NCBI RefSeq assembly: GCF_041435095.1
Contig: NZ_CP108025.1
Location: 6,882,001 to 6,946,000 of the forward strand
Length of the DNA: 64,000 bases
Origin: Kitasatospora sp. NBC_00315
GTDB lineage: Bacteria > Actinomycetota > Actinomycetes > Streptomycetales > Streptomycetaceae
Reading direction: 5' to 3'
A model generated the notes under the pieces. That model did no database searches. It saw nothing but the letters and a program-made list of their open reading frames with translations, and was not told the origin of the DNA. Shown piece by piece: positions 49,124-57,200 of this stretch. Position numbers and translations under genes: made by a program. How positions within the stretch are numbered: the first letter of the stretch is position 1; each line of letters opens with the position of its first letter.

Positions 49124-49488
49124 CGGTGGCCGTCCCCCTGGTCGCTGCGGAGGCCGGCCGGGGAATGGGGGCGCGAACTGCGAATCATTGCTTTACAGGC
49201 GCGTTCCGGAAGTCGCGCCGGAGTCCCGCGGCCGGCTCCGGCGACCCTAACAGAGCCGTCGGGACCGGCGGCGGGTGATTTTCGAAGGCTCGATTGGAGG
49301 TTCGTACAGGCTGGGCCGGTCGTCCCGCTCCCGGCTTGTGCGGACCTTCAGGGAATACGGGTGAACTGGCGTTCGCACGGGGTATCGGCAACTATTGACG
49401 GTTGGGTGCGGGGCGCCCGAGTGCGCTCGGCCGGCCGGCCCTAACCGCACCCGAGGTCTACCCTCCCAAAGCCAGAGAGCCCTATTCC
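49124..49488. other. 365-bp divergent intergenic region with several hairpins
   Basis: No protein gene. Besides the 22-bp hairpin (49294-49351) it contains CGCCGGAG/CTCCGGCG (49216-49223 with 49236-49243) and GGGTGCGG/CCGCACCC (49404-49411 with 49445-49452), which encloses a CCGAG-TGCG-CTCGG tetraloop hairpin. TTGACG at 49395-49400 could be a -35 for guaB1-like gene transcription. Confidence 0.6.
49294..49351 (+). ncRNA. Candidate structured RNA: 22-bp stem with 14-nt loop
   Basis: 49294-49315 pairs with 49330-49351 without a single mismatch when read as plus-strand RNA, using 16 Watson-Crick and 6 G-U pairs. On the minus strand the six G-U pairs become A-C mismatches, so the structure is strand-specific. 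It lies between a divergent TROVE/vWA-like gene and a GuaB1-like gene. It may be an independent small RNA (for example a Y-RNA-like partner of the TROVE protein), a leader element of the GuaB1-like gene, or a terminator. Confidence 0.5.
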
Positions 49489-50952
49489 ATGCGCTTCTTG
49501 AACCCCCAGACCGGCAGCTACGACGACCGCAACTCGGTGCCGTACGACCTCACGTACGACGACGTCTTCATGGTCCCCAGCCGCTCCGCCGTGGGCTCCC
49601 GGCAGGGCGTCGACCTCTCCTCGAACGACGGCACCGGGACGACCATCCCGCTGGTCGTCGCCAACATGACCGCCATCGCCGGCCGCCGGATGGCCGAGAC
49701 CGTGGCCCGCCGCGGCGGCCTGGTCGCCATCCCGCAGGACATCCCGACCGAGGTCATCTCCGACGTCATCGGCTGGGTCAAGCAGCGTCACCTGGTGCAC
49801 GACACCGCCATCACCCTCGCGCCCGGCGCGACCGTCGCCGAGGCACTGTCGCTCATCCACAAGCGCGCGCACAACGCGCTGGTCGTGGTCGAGGACGGCA
49901 GGCCGGTCGGCGTCGTCACCGACTCCGACTGCCAGGGCGTGGACCGCTTCACCAGCGTGAGCGAGGTGATGTCCCGCGACCTGCTGCTCCTGGAGGAGGG
50001 CATCGACCCGCGCGCCGCGTTCGAGAAGCTCAACGAGGGCCACCGCAAGCTCGCCCCGGTGATCGACGCGGACGGCCGCCTGGTCGGCATCCTGACCCGC
50101 AAGAACGCGCTGCGCGCCACCCTCTACACCCCGGCGGTGGACGCCGCGGGCAAGCTGCGGATCGCCGCCACCGTCGGCATCAACGGCGACGTGGCGGGCA
50201 AGGCCAAGGCGCTCGTCGAGGCCGGCGCCGACGTGCTGGTGGTCGACACCGCGCACGGCCACCAGGAGTCGATGATCAGCGCGCTGCGCGCCGTGCGCGG
50301 CCTGGACCCGCGGATCCCGATCGTGGCCGGCAACGTGGTCTCCGCCGCCGGCGTCCGTGACCTGGTCGAGGCCGGCGCCGACATCCTCAAGGTCGGGGTC
50401 GGCCCGGGCGCGATGTGCACCACCCGGATGATGACCGGCGTCGGGCGCCCGCAGTTCTCCGCCGTCCTGGAGTGCGCCGCCGAGGCCCGCCGCCTGGGCA
50501 AGCACGTCTGGGCCGACGGCGGCGTCCGGCACCCGCGCGACGTCGCGATGGCGCTGGCCGCCGGCGCGTCCAACGTGATGATCGGCTCCTGGTTCGCCGG
50601 TACCTACGAGTCGCCCGGCGACCTGCAGACCACCGCCGACGGCCGCCAGTACAAGGAGAGCTTCGGGATGGCCTCCGCGCGCGCCGTGCGCAACCGCACC
50701 TCCGAGGAGTCGGCCTACGACCGCGCCCGCAAGGCGCTGTTCGAGGAGGGCATCTCCACCTCGCGGATGTTCCTGGACCCGGCCCGTCCGGGCGTCGAGG
50801 ACCTGATCGACTCGATCGTCGCGGGCGTGCGCAGCTCCTGCACCTACGCGGGCGCCAACAGCCTGGAGGAGTTCCGCGAGAAGGCCGTCGTCGGCATCCA
50901 GAGCGCGGCCGGCTACGCCGAGGGCAAGCCGCTGCACTCCAGCTGGGCCTGA
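49489..50952 (+). CDS. guaB1: GuaB1-family IMP dehydrogenase-related enzyme (probable GMP reductase)
   Basis: A 487-residue (beta/alpha)8 enzyme with two CBS domains inserted (about 95-210). Substrate and catalytic motifs: LTYDDVFMVPSRS, GNVVSAAGVRDLVEAGAD, catalytic Cys310 in GPGAMCTTRMMTG and GGVRHPRDVA. The mobile-flap region reads FGMASARAVRNR rather than the IMPDH pattern with Arg-Tyr, and the C-terminus FEEGISTSRMFLDP fits the actinobacterial GuaB1 branch, whose mycobacterial member acts as a GMP reductase. Role: NADPH-dependent conversion of GMP to IMP in purine salvage. ATG 49489 is chosen from homology. Its 3' end overlaps the convergent DUF5995 gene by 40 bp. Confidence 0.88.
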   Translation: MRFLNPQTGSYDDRNSVPYDLTYDDVFMVPSRSAVGSRQGVDLSSNDGTGTTIPLVVANMTAIAGRRMAETVARRGGLVAIPQDIPTEVISDVIGWVKQRHLVHDTAITLAPGATVAEALSLIHKRAHNALVVVEDGRPVGVVTDSDCQGVDRFTSVSEVMSRDLLLLEEGIDPRAAFEKLNEGHRKLAPVIDADGRLVGILTRKNALRATLYTPAVDAAGKLRIAATVGINGDVAGKAKALVEAGADVLVVDTAHGHQESMISALRAVRGLDPRIPIVAGNVVSAAGVRDLVEAGADILKVGVGPGAMCTTRMMTGVGRPQFSAVLECAAEARRLGKHVWADGGVRHPRDVAMALAAGASNVMIGSWFAGTYESPGDLQTTADGRQYKESFGMASARAVRNRTSEESAYDRARKALFEEGISTSRMFLDPARPGVEDLIDSIVAGVRSSCTYAGANSLEEFREKAVVGIQSAAGYAEGKPLHSSWA

Positions 50953-51710
50953 CCTCCCGCAGCGCCCCGGGCCGGCCCGCTCCCCGCGACGGGGGGCACG
51001 CCGGCCCGCATGCGTGGGCCCAGCGGTGTCAGCAGGGCGCGGCCGACCAGTCCGACCGAGCCGTCGAGTGCCGTGGCCGCCGCCGCGTACGCGAGTGGCA
51101 CCGTCCGCAGCCGCCAGAGCGCGAGGACGCTCGCCCAGGCGGCCTCCCGTGCCCGGTCCACCGACCAGACCCCGCAGAGGTGCAGCAGGGGGTCGGCCGC
51201 GTCGAGCGGCTCCGGGACGGGCAGCAGCGCCGTCCGGACCTGCGCCTCCACGTCGGCCAGCAGCCCGTTGACCCGCCGGTAGTCGGCCGCGATGTCCAGC
51301 GGCTCCCGGCCGAGCGTCCGGCAGGTGTCCACCACCGCCAGCGGCAGGTCGTGCTCGATGTGGGCGTTCATCCCGGCGAGGGCGAACTGCAGCGGATGGA
51401 TGCCGGGGTGCCCGCGCAGCTCGAACAGCGGGCGCCAGCAGGCGGGCGGCCGGCTCCCGGCCGCCACCGCGTCGACGGCCGCCAGGTAGCGGCCGGCGAA
51501 CACCCCGTCCAGGATGGCGACGGCCGCCGGGTCGTCGAACCAGGTCGCCGCCAGGCGGTCGCGGACCAGCTCGGTGACGGTGAGGTACATCCCGTTGAAG
51601 ACGCCGACCCCGTCGCCCGGCGCCAGCGCCGCTCCGAGCTCCTTCATCCGGCCGACGACCTGGTCGACCGTCAGCGCGGTGGTCCCCGGCCCGGCCGTCA
51701 GCTCGGTCAT
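50913..51710 (-). CDS. DUF5995 family protein
   Basis: A 265-residue protein of the actinobacterial DUF5995 family, recognised by VDQVVGRMKELGAALAPGDGVGVFNGMYLTVTELV, a CWRPLFELRGHPGIHPLQFALAGMNAHIEHDLPLAVVDTC block and ADYRRVNGLLADVEAQVR. The conserved NAHIEHDLP has the look of a metal- or ligand-binding site (His, Glu/His, Asp). No function is established. ATG at 51710 with GGGGCGAG upstream. The last 13 codons overlap the end of the convergent GuaB1-like gene. Confidence 0.85.
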   Translation of the reverse strand: MTELTAGPGTTALTVDQVVGRMKELGAALAPGDGVGVFNGMYLTVTELVRDRLAATWFDDPAAVAILDGVFAGRYLAAVDAVAAGSRPPACWRPLFELRGHPGIHPLQFALAGMNAHIEHDLPLAVVDTCRTLGREPLDIAADYRRVNGLLADVEAQVRTALLPVPEPLDAADPLLHLCGVWSVDRAREAAWASVLALWRLRTVPLAYAAAATALDGSVGLVGRALLTPLGPRMRAGVPPVAGSGPARGAAGGQAQLECSGLPSA

Positions 51711-51936
51711 CGTCTCGCCCCGTCCGCTCGGTCGCCTGCGGTCCACCCGCTCCCGTCCACGATGACAAGCTCCGGCGGTGTCGGCCAGCCTCCGACCGGG
51801 CGAATCGTTTCCTCGGCGCGCAGGCTCCGCTCGGGGCACGCCCGGCCGACCGCCTGCCCGACCGCCTGCCCCACCGCCTGCCCGGCCGCCGCGCGCCCGG
51901 CCGCCCGCGCGACGGCGGCCGGCCGGTGAGGTGCGG

Positions 51937-53598
51937 TCAGTGCGTTTGCCACCAGGCGGTGCTGTCGGCGGGAAGCAGGACGTCCGAGCCCGTTCGGCCG
52001 GCCTGGGGCTCGGCGGAGGACAGCAGGAGCTCCCCGATCCGCTCTCCCGGGATCCGGACGGGTTCGCCGGTGGTGTTGACGGTGCAGACCAGCGCGCTCC
52101 CGTCGGCCTCGCGACGGAACGCGAGCACGCCCGGCGCGAGGTCCAGCCACTCCACCGAGCGGCCCGCGCCGAGGGCCGGGTGGTCGCGCCGCACGCGCAG
52201 CGCGCTGCGGTAGAGCTCCAGCACGGAGCGGGGATCACCGGTCTGGGCCTCGACGCTGAGCGCGGCCCACTGCTCGGGCTGCGGCAGCCAGGCGGGCCCG
52301 CCGGGGACCGGCCCGAAGCCGTACGGGGCCTCGGCGCCGGACCAGGGGAGTGGCACCCGGCAGCCGTCCCGCAGGCCGTGGCCGCCGTCGGCGCGCAGGA
52401 AGGACGGGTCCTGGCGGACCTCGTCGGGCAGGTCGGTGACCTCGGGGAGCCCGAGCTCCTCGCCCTGGTAGAGGTAGGCGGAGCCGGGCAGGGCGAGCAT
52501 CAGCAGCGCCGCCGCCCGGGCCCGGCGCAGGCCGCGGGCGGCGTCGCCGTCGGCGTACCGGCTGGCGTGCCGCACGACGTCGTGGTTGGAGAGGGTCCAG
52601 GTGGTGGGCGCGTCGACGGCGCGCATGCTCTCCAGCGAGAGGGTGACCAGCTCGCGAAGCTGTACGGCGTCCCAGGCGGCGTTCAGGAACTTGAAGTTGA
52701 AGGCCTGGTGGAGCTCGCCGGGCCGGACGTAGCGGGCCGTACGGTCCAGCGTGCTGGTCCACGCCTCCGCCACCGCGATCCGGTTCCCCGGGTACTCCTC
52801 CAGTACGGCCCGCCAGGAGCGGTAGATCTCGTGGACGCCGTCCTGGTCGAAGTACGGCACCAGTTGCTCCCCGAGCAGGCCGAGGCGCTCGCTGCGCCCG
52901 AGGTCGGGCAGGCCGGGGGCTTTGACCAGGCCGTGCGCGACGTCGACCCGGAAGCCGTCCACGCCCATGTCCAGCCAGAACCGCAGCACGGAGCGGAACT
53001 CGTCCTGGACGGCGACGCAGTCCCAGTTCAGGTCGGGCTGCTGGGGGGCGAACAGGTGCAGGTACCACTCGCCCGGTGCGCCGTCGGGGTCGGTCGTCCT
53101 GGTCCAGGCCGGGCCGCCGAACAGCGAGACCCAGTCGTTCGGCGGCTGCTCGCCTCCGCGCCCGCGCCCGGGCCTGAAGTGGAACCGGGCGCGCTGCGGT
53201 GAGCCGGCGCCCTCGCGCAGGGCCTGCTGGAACCAGGGGTGCTGGTCCGAGCAGTGGTTGGGCACCAGGTCGACGACGACCCGCAGGCCGAGTGCGTGGG
53301 CGTCGGTGATCAGCGAGTCGGCGTCCCCGACCGTGCCGTACATCGGATCGACGGCGCGGTAGTCGGCCACGTCGTAGCCGCCGTCGGCCTGCGGCGAGGT
53401 GTAGAACGGCGAGATCCACAGGGCGTCGACGCCCAGCTCCCGCAGGTAACCCAGGCGGCTGCGGATGCCGGCGAGATCGCCGCAGCCGTCGCCGTCGCTG
53501 TCCGCGAAACTGCGGGGGTAGACCTGGTAGATGACGGCGTCCTGCCACCAGCCCGGCTGTGTGCGGGCCCGGGCCGGGGCTGCGGTGGGTGCGGTCAT
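51937..53598 (-). CDS. GH13 alpha-glucosidase
   Basis: A 553-residue cytoplasmic family 13 glycoside hydrolase, with WWQDAVIYQVYPRSFADSDGDGCGDL at the start. The catalytic residues are Asp219 (DGFRVDVAHG, nucleophile), Glu278 (AVAEAW, acid/base) and Asp340 (LSNHDV). The pattern fits oligo-1,6-/alpha-1,4-glucosidases of actinomycete maltose operons. No signal peptide. It has GAGGAGAG before the ATG. It is divergent from the pseudosugar cluster, so it could be the pathway's target enzyme, a self-resistance factor or simply the maltose-utilisation glucosidase whose transporter genes are absent here. Confidence 0.93.
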   Translation of the reverse strand: MTAPTAAPARARTQPGWWQDAVIYQVYPRSFADSDGDGCGDLAGIRSRLGYLRELGVDALWISPFYTSPQADGGYDVADYRAVDPMYGTVGDADSLITDAHALGLRVVVDLVPNHCSDQHPWFQQALREGAGSPQRARFHFRPGRGRGGEQPPNDWVSLFGGPAWTRTTDPDGAPGEWYLHLFAPQQPDLNWDCVAVQDEFRSVLRFWLDMGVDGFRVDVAHGLVKAPGLPDLGRSERLGLLGEQLVPYFDQDGVHEIYRSWRAVLEEYPGNRIAVAEAWTSTLDRTARYVRPGELHQAFNFKFLNAAWDAVQLRELVTLSLESMRAVDAPTTWTLSNHDVVRHASRYADGDAARGLRRARAAALLMLALPGSAYLYQGEELGLPEVTDLPDEVRQDPSFLRADGGHGLRDGCRVPLPWSGAEAPYGFGPVPGGPAWLPQPEQWAALSVEAQTGDPRSVLELYRSALRVRRDHPALGAGRSVEWLDLAPGVLAFRREADGSALVCTVNTTGEPVRIPGERIGELLLSSAEPQAGRTGSDVLLPADSTAWWQTH

Positions 53599-54182
53599 GA
53601 GTGGCTCTCCTCGGCTGGCGCTGGCTGGGTGGACGGTGGATCGGGCACCGGAGGCACGAGCCCCGGTGGGTCTGGTCTCCCGGCGCCGGTCGCCCCGGCC
53701 GGGCGCGGTGCGCGGAGCCACAGGGCCTCCGGCGCGGGGGAGTCGAGGGTGAGCGGTGACCGGGACGGCGGGTACGACGGTCCGCCCCCGCTCCCGACGG
53801 GCGGCCGCACGCCGCCCGGCACCCTCCGACGGGGCACCGCTCGCGCCCGGACCGGCGCGGCCCGGCCCGGCCCCGCACCCGGTCGGGCGCTCGGCAGGGC
53901 GGACGCGCCGGCGGCAGGTCCGGTGAGGAGCCCCGGTGGTCGGTGCCCCTGCTGCCGTGCCCCGCCGGAGCGCCCGGCGGCGGGGCGGGCCCGCGGCGTC
54001 CTCGTCCGGGGCGCACGGGTCGGTCATGGACCTGATGGTTCCACCGGCCCCCGATGCCTGCAAGTACTTGCTGAAAGTTTCTGAAGATCCTTGCTATTCG
54101 GGTCGCTCACCTGTTTGACTCTGCACTCGTTACCGCAGTTGACGGTCAGTCCGGCGAGTGACCGGCCGATCCGAGGAGTGTC
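53599..54182. other. 584-bp divergent intergenic region before the pseudosugar cluster
   Basis: It holds the promoters of the GH13 gene (minus) and the cyclase gene (plus). The minus frame is open to 54063 but is Arg/Pro-rich filler, so no gene is called. An AT-rich stretch with a perfect 12-bp palindrome is at 54060-54071. TTGACT (54115-54120) and TTGACG (54137-54142) are possible -35 elements for the plus-strand operon. Confidence 0.5.
54060..54071. promoter_or_regulatory. Palindrome GCAAGTACTTGC, candidate maltose-type (LacI family) operator
   Basis: A perfect 12-bp palindrome followed by CTGAAAGTTTC, which contains a second short palindrome GAAAGTTTC. The combination of TTGC/GCAA and GAAA/TTTC elements is like sites described for MalR-type regulators of streptomycete maltose genes (from memory). 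It is 112 bp upstream of the cyclase start and 462 bp from the GH13 start. Confidence 0.5.
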
Positions 54183-55409
54183 ATGGCGGCGCAGACAGCA
54201 GTGGCCGAGCCCGGGGTGAGTGGCGACGACGGTGGCTTCACGCTCCGTTCGCCGGAGGGGACTTCGTATCGGGTCGACATCGTGAGCGGGGTGTTCGCAC
54301 CGGGCAGCGCGCTGCTCGCCGAGCACTGCGAGGGCCGCCGGGTGGTCGCCTTCCTCGGCCCGACCGTCGAGCGGCTCTACGGGGACCGGCTACGCCGGTA
54401 CCTGGCGGCCCACCTGGCCCCGGGCAGCTGGAGCGTGGTGGTGATCGGCGGTGGCGAGGAGCAGAAGACCATGGCGTCGGTCGAGGAGATCTGCGCCCGG
54501 GCGAAGGCGGCCGGTCTGGACCGGCGGGGTGTGATGCTCGCCGTCGGCGGCGGCGTCACCTGTGACCTGGTGGGCTTCGCGGCGGCGATCTACTGCCGCG
54601 GCGTGCGCTACATCAAGGTGAACACCACCCTGGTGGGCCAGGTGGACGTCGGCGTCGGCGTCAAGACCGGCGTCAACGCGCTCGGCACCAAGAACATGCT
54701 CGGCTCGTACCACCCGGCGCACGCCTCGATCAACGACCCGGCGTTCCTCGACACCCTGCCGGAGCGTCAGATCAAGTGCGGCCTCGGTGAGATAGCCAAG
54801 ATGGCGATCATCAGGGACGCCCGGCTCTTCCGCGTGCTGGAGGAGTGCCCCGAGGTCTTCCGGCAGTCCTACCCGGTGCCCGCCTGGCTGGCCGCCGCCG
54901 ACGCCGGCCGGCGCGGCGTGGAGGACTACGTGCTGCGCACCTCCATGGCACTGATGCTGGAGGAGCTCTGCCCGAACCTCCGCGAGCACGACCTGGCCCG
55001 GCTGGTCGACTTCGGGCACACCTTCGGCCCGGTGATCGAGACGGCCGGCGACTACCGGGTCGCGCACGGCGAATCGGTGGCGATCGACATGGCCGTCTCG
55101 GCCCAACTGGCGCGCGTGCTCGGCCTGATCGGCGCCGACGACTGCGAGCGGATCGTCCGGCTGATCGCCGGCCTCGGCCTCCCGGTGTACGACCCGGAGA
55201 CCTGTACGCCCGAGCTGATGGGGCAGGCGCTGCGGGCCTCCTGGGAGCGGCGCGGCCGACGCCTGCACCTGGTGGTGCCGGACGGGATCGGCTCGGCGGT
55301 CTTCGTCGACGACCTGGAGGACGTTCCCGCCGCCGCGCTGGAGGAGGCACTGGACGCCCTCGCCGTCCGCCCCGGCGGCCTGCCGGGCCCCCTCGCCGTC
55401 GCCCGCTGA
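54183..55409 (+). CDS. Sedoheptulose-7-phosphate cyclase (EEVS-type C7-cyclitol synthase)
   Basis: A 408-residue member of the dehydroquinate-synthase-like sugar-phosphate cyclases, first enzyme of C7-cyclitol pathways; it would convert sedoheptulose 7-phosphate to a valiolone with NAD+ and a divalent metal. Motifs: GGGEEQKT (89-96), AVGGGVTCDLVGF (120-132), and metal ligands Glu203 (GLGEIAKM), His279 (FGHTFGP) and His295 (AHGESVAIDM). Dehydroquinate synthases have VGGKTGVN and GHTFGHAIE; here they are GVGVKTGVN and GHTFGPVIE, as in the secondary-metabolite cyclases, and the length (about 400 versus 360) agrees. EEVS versus EVS versus DDGS cannot be settled by eye. It opens a nine-gene operon-like block; GAGGAG precedes the ATG. 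Confidence 0.85.
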   Translation: MAAQTAVAEPGVSGDDGGFTLRSPEGTSYRVDIVSGVFAPGSALLAEHCEGRRVVAFLGPTVERLYGDRLRRYLAAHLAPGSWSVVVIGGGEEQKTMASVEEICARAKAAGLDRRGVMLAVGGGVTCDLVGFAAAIYCRGVRYIKVNTTLVGQVDVGVGVKTGVNALGTKNMLGSYHPAHASINDPAFLDTLPERQIKCGLGEIAKMAIIRDARLFRVLEECPEVFRQSYPVPAWLAAADAGRRGVEDYVLRTSMALMLEELCPNLREHDLARLVDFGHTFGPVIETAGDYRVAHGESVAIDMAVSAQLARVLGLIGADDCERIVRLIAGLGLPVYDPETCTPELMGQALRASWERRGRRLHLVVPDGIGSAVFVDDLEDVPAAALEEALDALAVRPGGLPGPLAVAR

Positions 55410-55494
55410 CCGTCGCCCGCCGACCGTCGATCTCGCGGCCGCCGGCCCCCGCGCCGACGCCCTCCCCAGCCCACGTGACAGGAGCCGTACCGAG

Positions 55495-55902
55495 ATGAGC
55501 CCCGTCGAACCGCCACCGGCCCGCGGCGTGACCCGCAGCAGGGTCTCCAACCTGCACGAAGGGCTGCTCCGCGCGGTGAGTTCCGACCACGGGGGTGTCG
55601 GCACGATCCTGGCCCACCGGGCGTTCGACCGCGCCGACGAGCCGGCCGGCATCGCCTTCATCGACCTGGTCGTGCTGCCCGCGCACACCTCCATCGGCCT
55701 GCACCGCCACGCGGACGACCGGGAGACCTACGTGATCCTCACCGGGCGGGGTCGGATGACCCTGGACGGCGAGGAGTTCGCGGTGCGCGCGGGGGACGTG
55801 ATCCCCAACCGCCCGCACGGCGAGCACGGGCTCGCCAACGACTCGGACGACGAACTCCGGCTGCTGGTCTTCGAGATCGGCCCGCTGGACGGCATCCGAT
55901 GA
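55495..55902 (+). CDS. Cupin protein of the pseudosugar cluster
   Basis: A 135-residue single-domain cupin. Motif 1 is visible in GLHRHADDRETYVILTGRGRM (G-x-H-x-H-x(3,4)-E-x6-G) and motif 2 in GDVIPNRPHGEHGLANDS (P-x-x-x-x-H-x3-N). Metal ligands His, His, Glu and His are present. Small cupins often are isomerases or epimerases in sugar pathways, and a C2-epimerisation of the cyclitol is an attractive job here, though only inferred. CAGGAGCC before ATG; the stop overlaps the aminotransferase start by 4 bp (ATGA). Confidence 0.85.
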   Translation: MSPVEPPPARGVTRSRVSNLHEGLLRAVSSDHGGVGTILAHRAFDRADEPAGIAFIDLVVLPAHTSIGLHRHADDRETYVILTGRGRMTLDGEEFAVRAGDVIPNRPHGEHGLANDSDDELRLLVFEIGPLDGIR

Positions 55903-57200
55903 CCGGCCCCCGCCAGCTCGACCTGCTGGCGCGGGAGAGTGCCCGACTGGCCCCGGGCGCGTCGGAGGAGTCCGCCCTGGGCCGCCGGGTCTTCGTGGAG
56001 GGCGCCGGCGCGGTGCTCACCGACCTCGACGGCAACCAGTACATCGACCTCGCGGCCGGCACCCTCACCCAGTCGCTCGGCCACTGCCACCCCGAGGTCG
56101 TCGCGGCCCTGACCGAGCAGGCCGCCCGGCTGTGGAACGTCCACGACTTCGCCACCGCCGACCGCGCCGAGCTGTGTGAACTGCTCGCCCGGCTGCTGCC
56201 GGAACAGCTCGACACCTACGGCTTCTTCTCCACCGGAGCCGAGGTCGTCGAGGCCGCGCTGCGGGCCGTCCAGGCCGTCGCCGAACCCGGCCGCAACCGG
56301 ATCGGCGCGCTGCGGGGCGGCTTCCACGGCAAGACCCAGGGGGCCAGGATGCTGGTGCACTGGGACATCGGCAACCAGGCCCACGCCGGCAACAGCATCC
56401 TCGGCTACTCGCCCTACTGCTACCGCTGCCCGCTCGAACTGGAGTACCCGTCCTGCGGGGTGCGCTGCGCCTCGCTGGTGCGGCGGCACATCACCGAGAA
56501 GCCGAACGTCTCCGCGCTGGTCTTCGAGCCGGTGCTCGGAGCGGCCGGGGTCATCGTGCCGCCGCCCGGCTACTGGGAGCAGATCTCCGACAGCGCCCGG
56601 GAGAACGGCGTCCTGCTGGTCGCCGACGAGGTGCTGACCGGCGGCGGGCGGACCGGGAGCTTCCTCGCCTCCGAGCGGTTCGGCATCGAGCCCGACCTGG
56701 TGACCCTCTCCAAGGGCATGGCCTCCGGGTTCCCGTTCGCCGCGCTGGCCGGCCGCTCCTCGGTGCTGCGCCACCCGCGCGCGGCGCAGGCCGGCTCCAC
56801 CGCGTCCACCTACGCCAACAACCCGCTGGGGATCGCCGCCGCCCGGGCCACCCTGGAGGTGGTCGCCCGCGACACCCTGATCTCGCAGGTCCGCACCCTG
56901 GGCGAGCTGCTGGACGACCGGCTGGCCGAACTGAAGTCCCGCTACGAGGTGCTGGGCGACGTCCGGGGCGTCGGCCTGCTGCACGGACTGGAGTTCGTGC
57001 GCAGCCGGGAGACCCGGGAGCCCGCGCCCGAGATCGCCCGCGCGGTCTACCTCGCGGCGCTCGACCTCGGCCTGCGCACCTCGATCGGCGGCCACATCAT
57101 CCGGCTCGCACCGCCGTTCACCATCGACCGGGCCCTCCTGGAGGAGGGCGTCACGCTGCTCGACCGCGCCCTGGAGCGCGTCACGGAGGGCGCCCGGTGA
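55899..57200 (+). CDS. Class III PLP-dependent aminotransferase
   Basis: A 433-residue fold-type I aminotransferase of class III (aspartate/GABA aminotransferase-like). Landmarks: YIDLAAGTLTQSLGHCHPEV, STGAEVVEAAL, GGFHGKTQG, the Asp in LLVADEVLTGGGRTG and PLP Lys272 in LSKGMASGFPF. A four-Cys segment, CxxC-x8-CxxxC at 174-190 (PYCYRCP to CGVRC), is known from relatives of this group. It probably aminates a keto-cyclitol or keto-sugar to give the amine of the product. Overlaps both neighbours by 4 bp. Confidence 0.9.
   Translation: MTGPRQLDLLARESARLAPGASEESALGRRVFVEGAGAVLTDLDGNQYIDLAAGTLTQSLGHCHPEVVAALTEQAARLWNVHDFATADRAELCELLARLLPEQLDTYGFFSTGAEVVEAALRAVQAVAEPGRNRIGALRGGFHGKTQGARMLVHWDIGNQAHAGNSILGYSPYCYRCPLELEYPSCGVRCASLVRRHITEKPNVSALVFEPVLGAAGVIVPPPGYWEQISDSARENGVLLVADEVLTGGGRTGSFLASERFGIEPDLVTLSKGMASGFPFAALAGRSSVLRHPRAAQAGSTASTYANNPLGIAAARATLEVVARDTLISQVRTLGELLDDRLAELKSRYEVLGDVRGVGLLHGLEFVRSRETREPAPEIARAVYLAALDLGLRTSIGGHIIRLAPPFTIDRALLEEGVTLLDRALERVTEGAR

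Noticed and set aside
49185..49480. tRNA or Rfam-type RNA other than the hairpin
   Set aside because: GGTTCG near 49299 is reminiscent of a T-loop, but no cloverleaf could be drawn and the segment is better explained by the 22-bp stem.
53599..54027. N-terminal extension of the GH13 gene from an ATG at 54027
   Set aside because: The added 143 residues are Arg/Pro/Ala filler; the 53598 ATG has GAGGAGAG at proper spacing and gives the normal GH13 N-terminus.
56418..56468. Four-cysteine segment of the aminotransferase as a novel metal site
   Set aside because: Similar Cys-rich segments occur in other class III aminotransferases I know of, so it is probably a family feature and not new.
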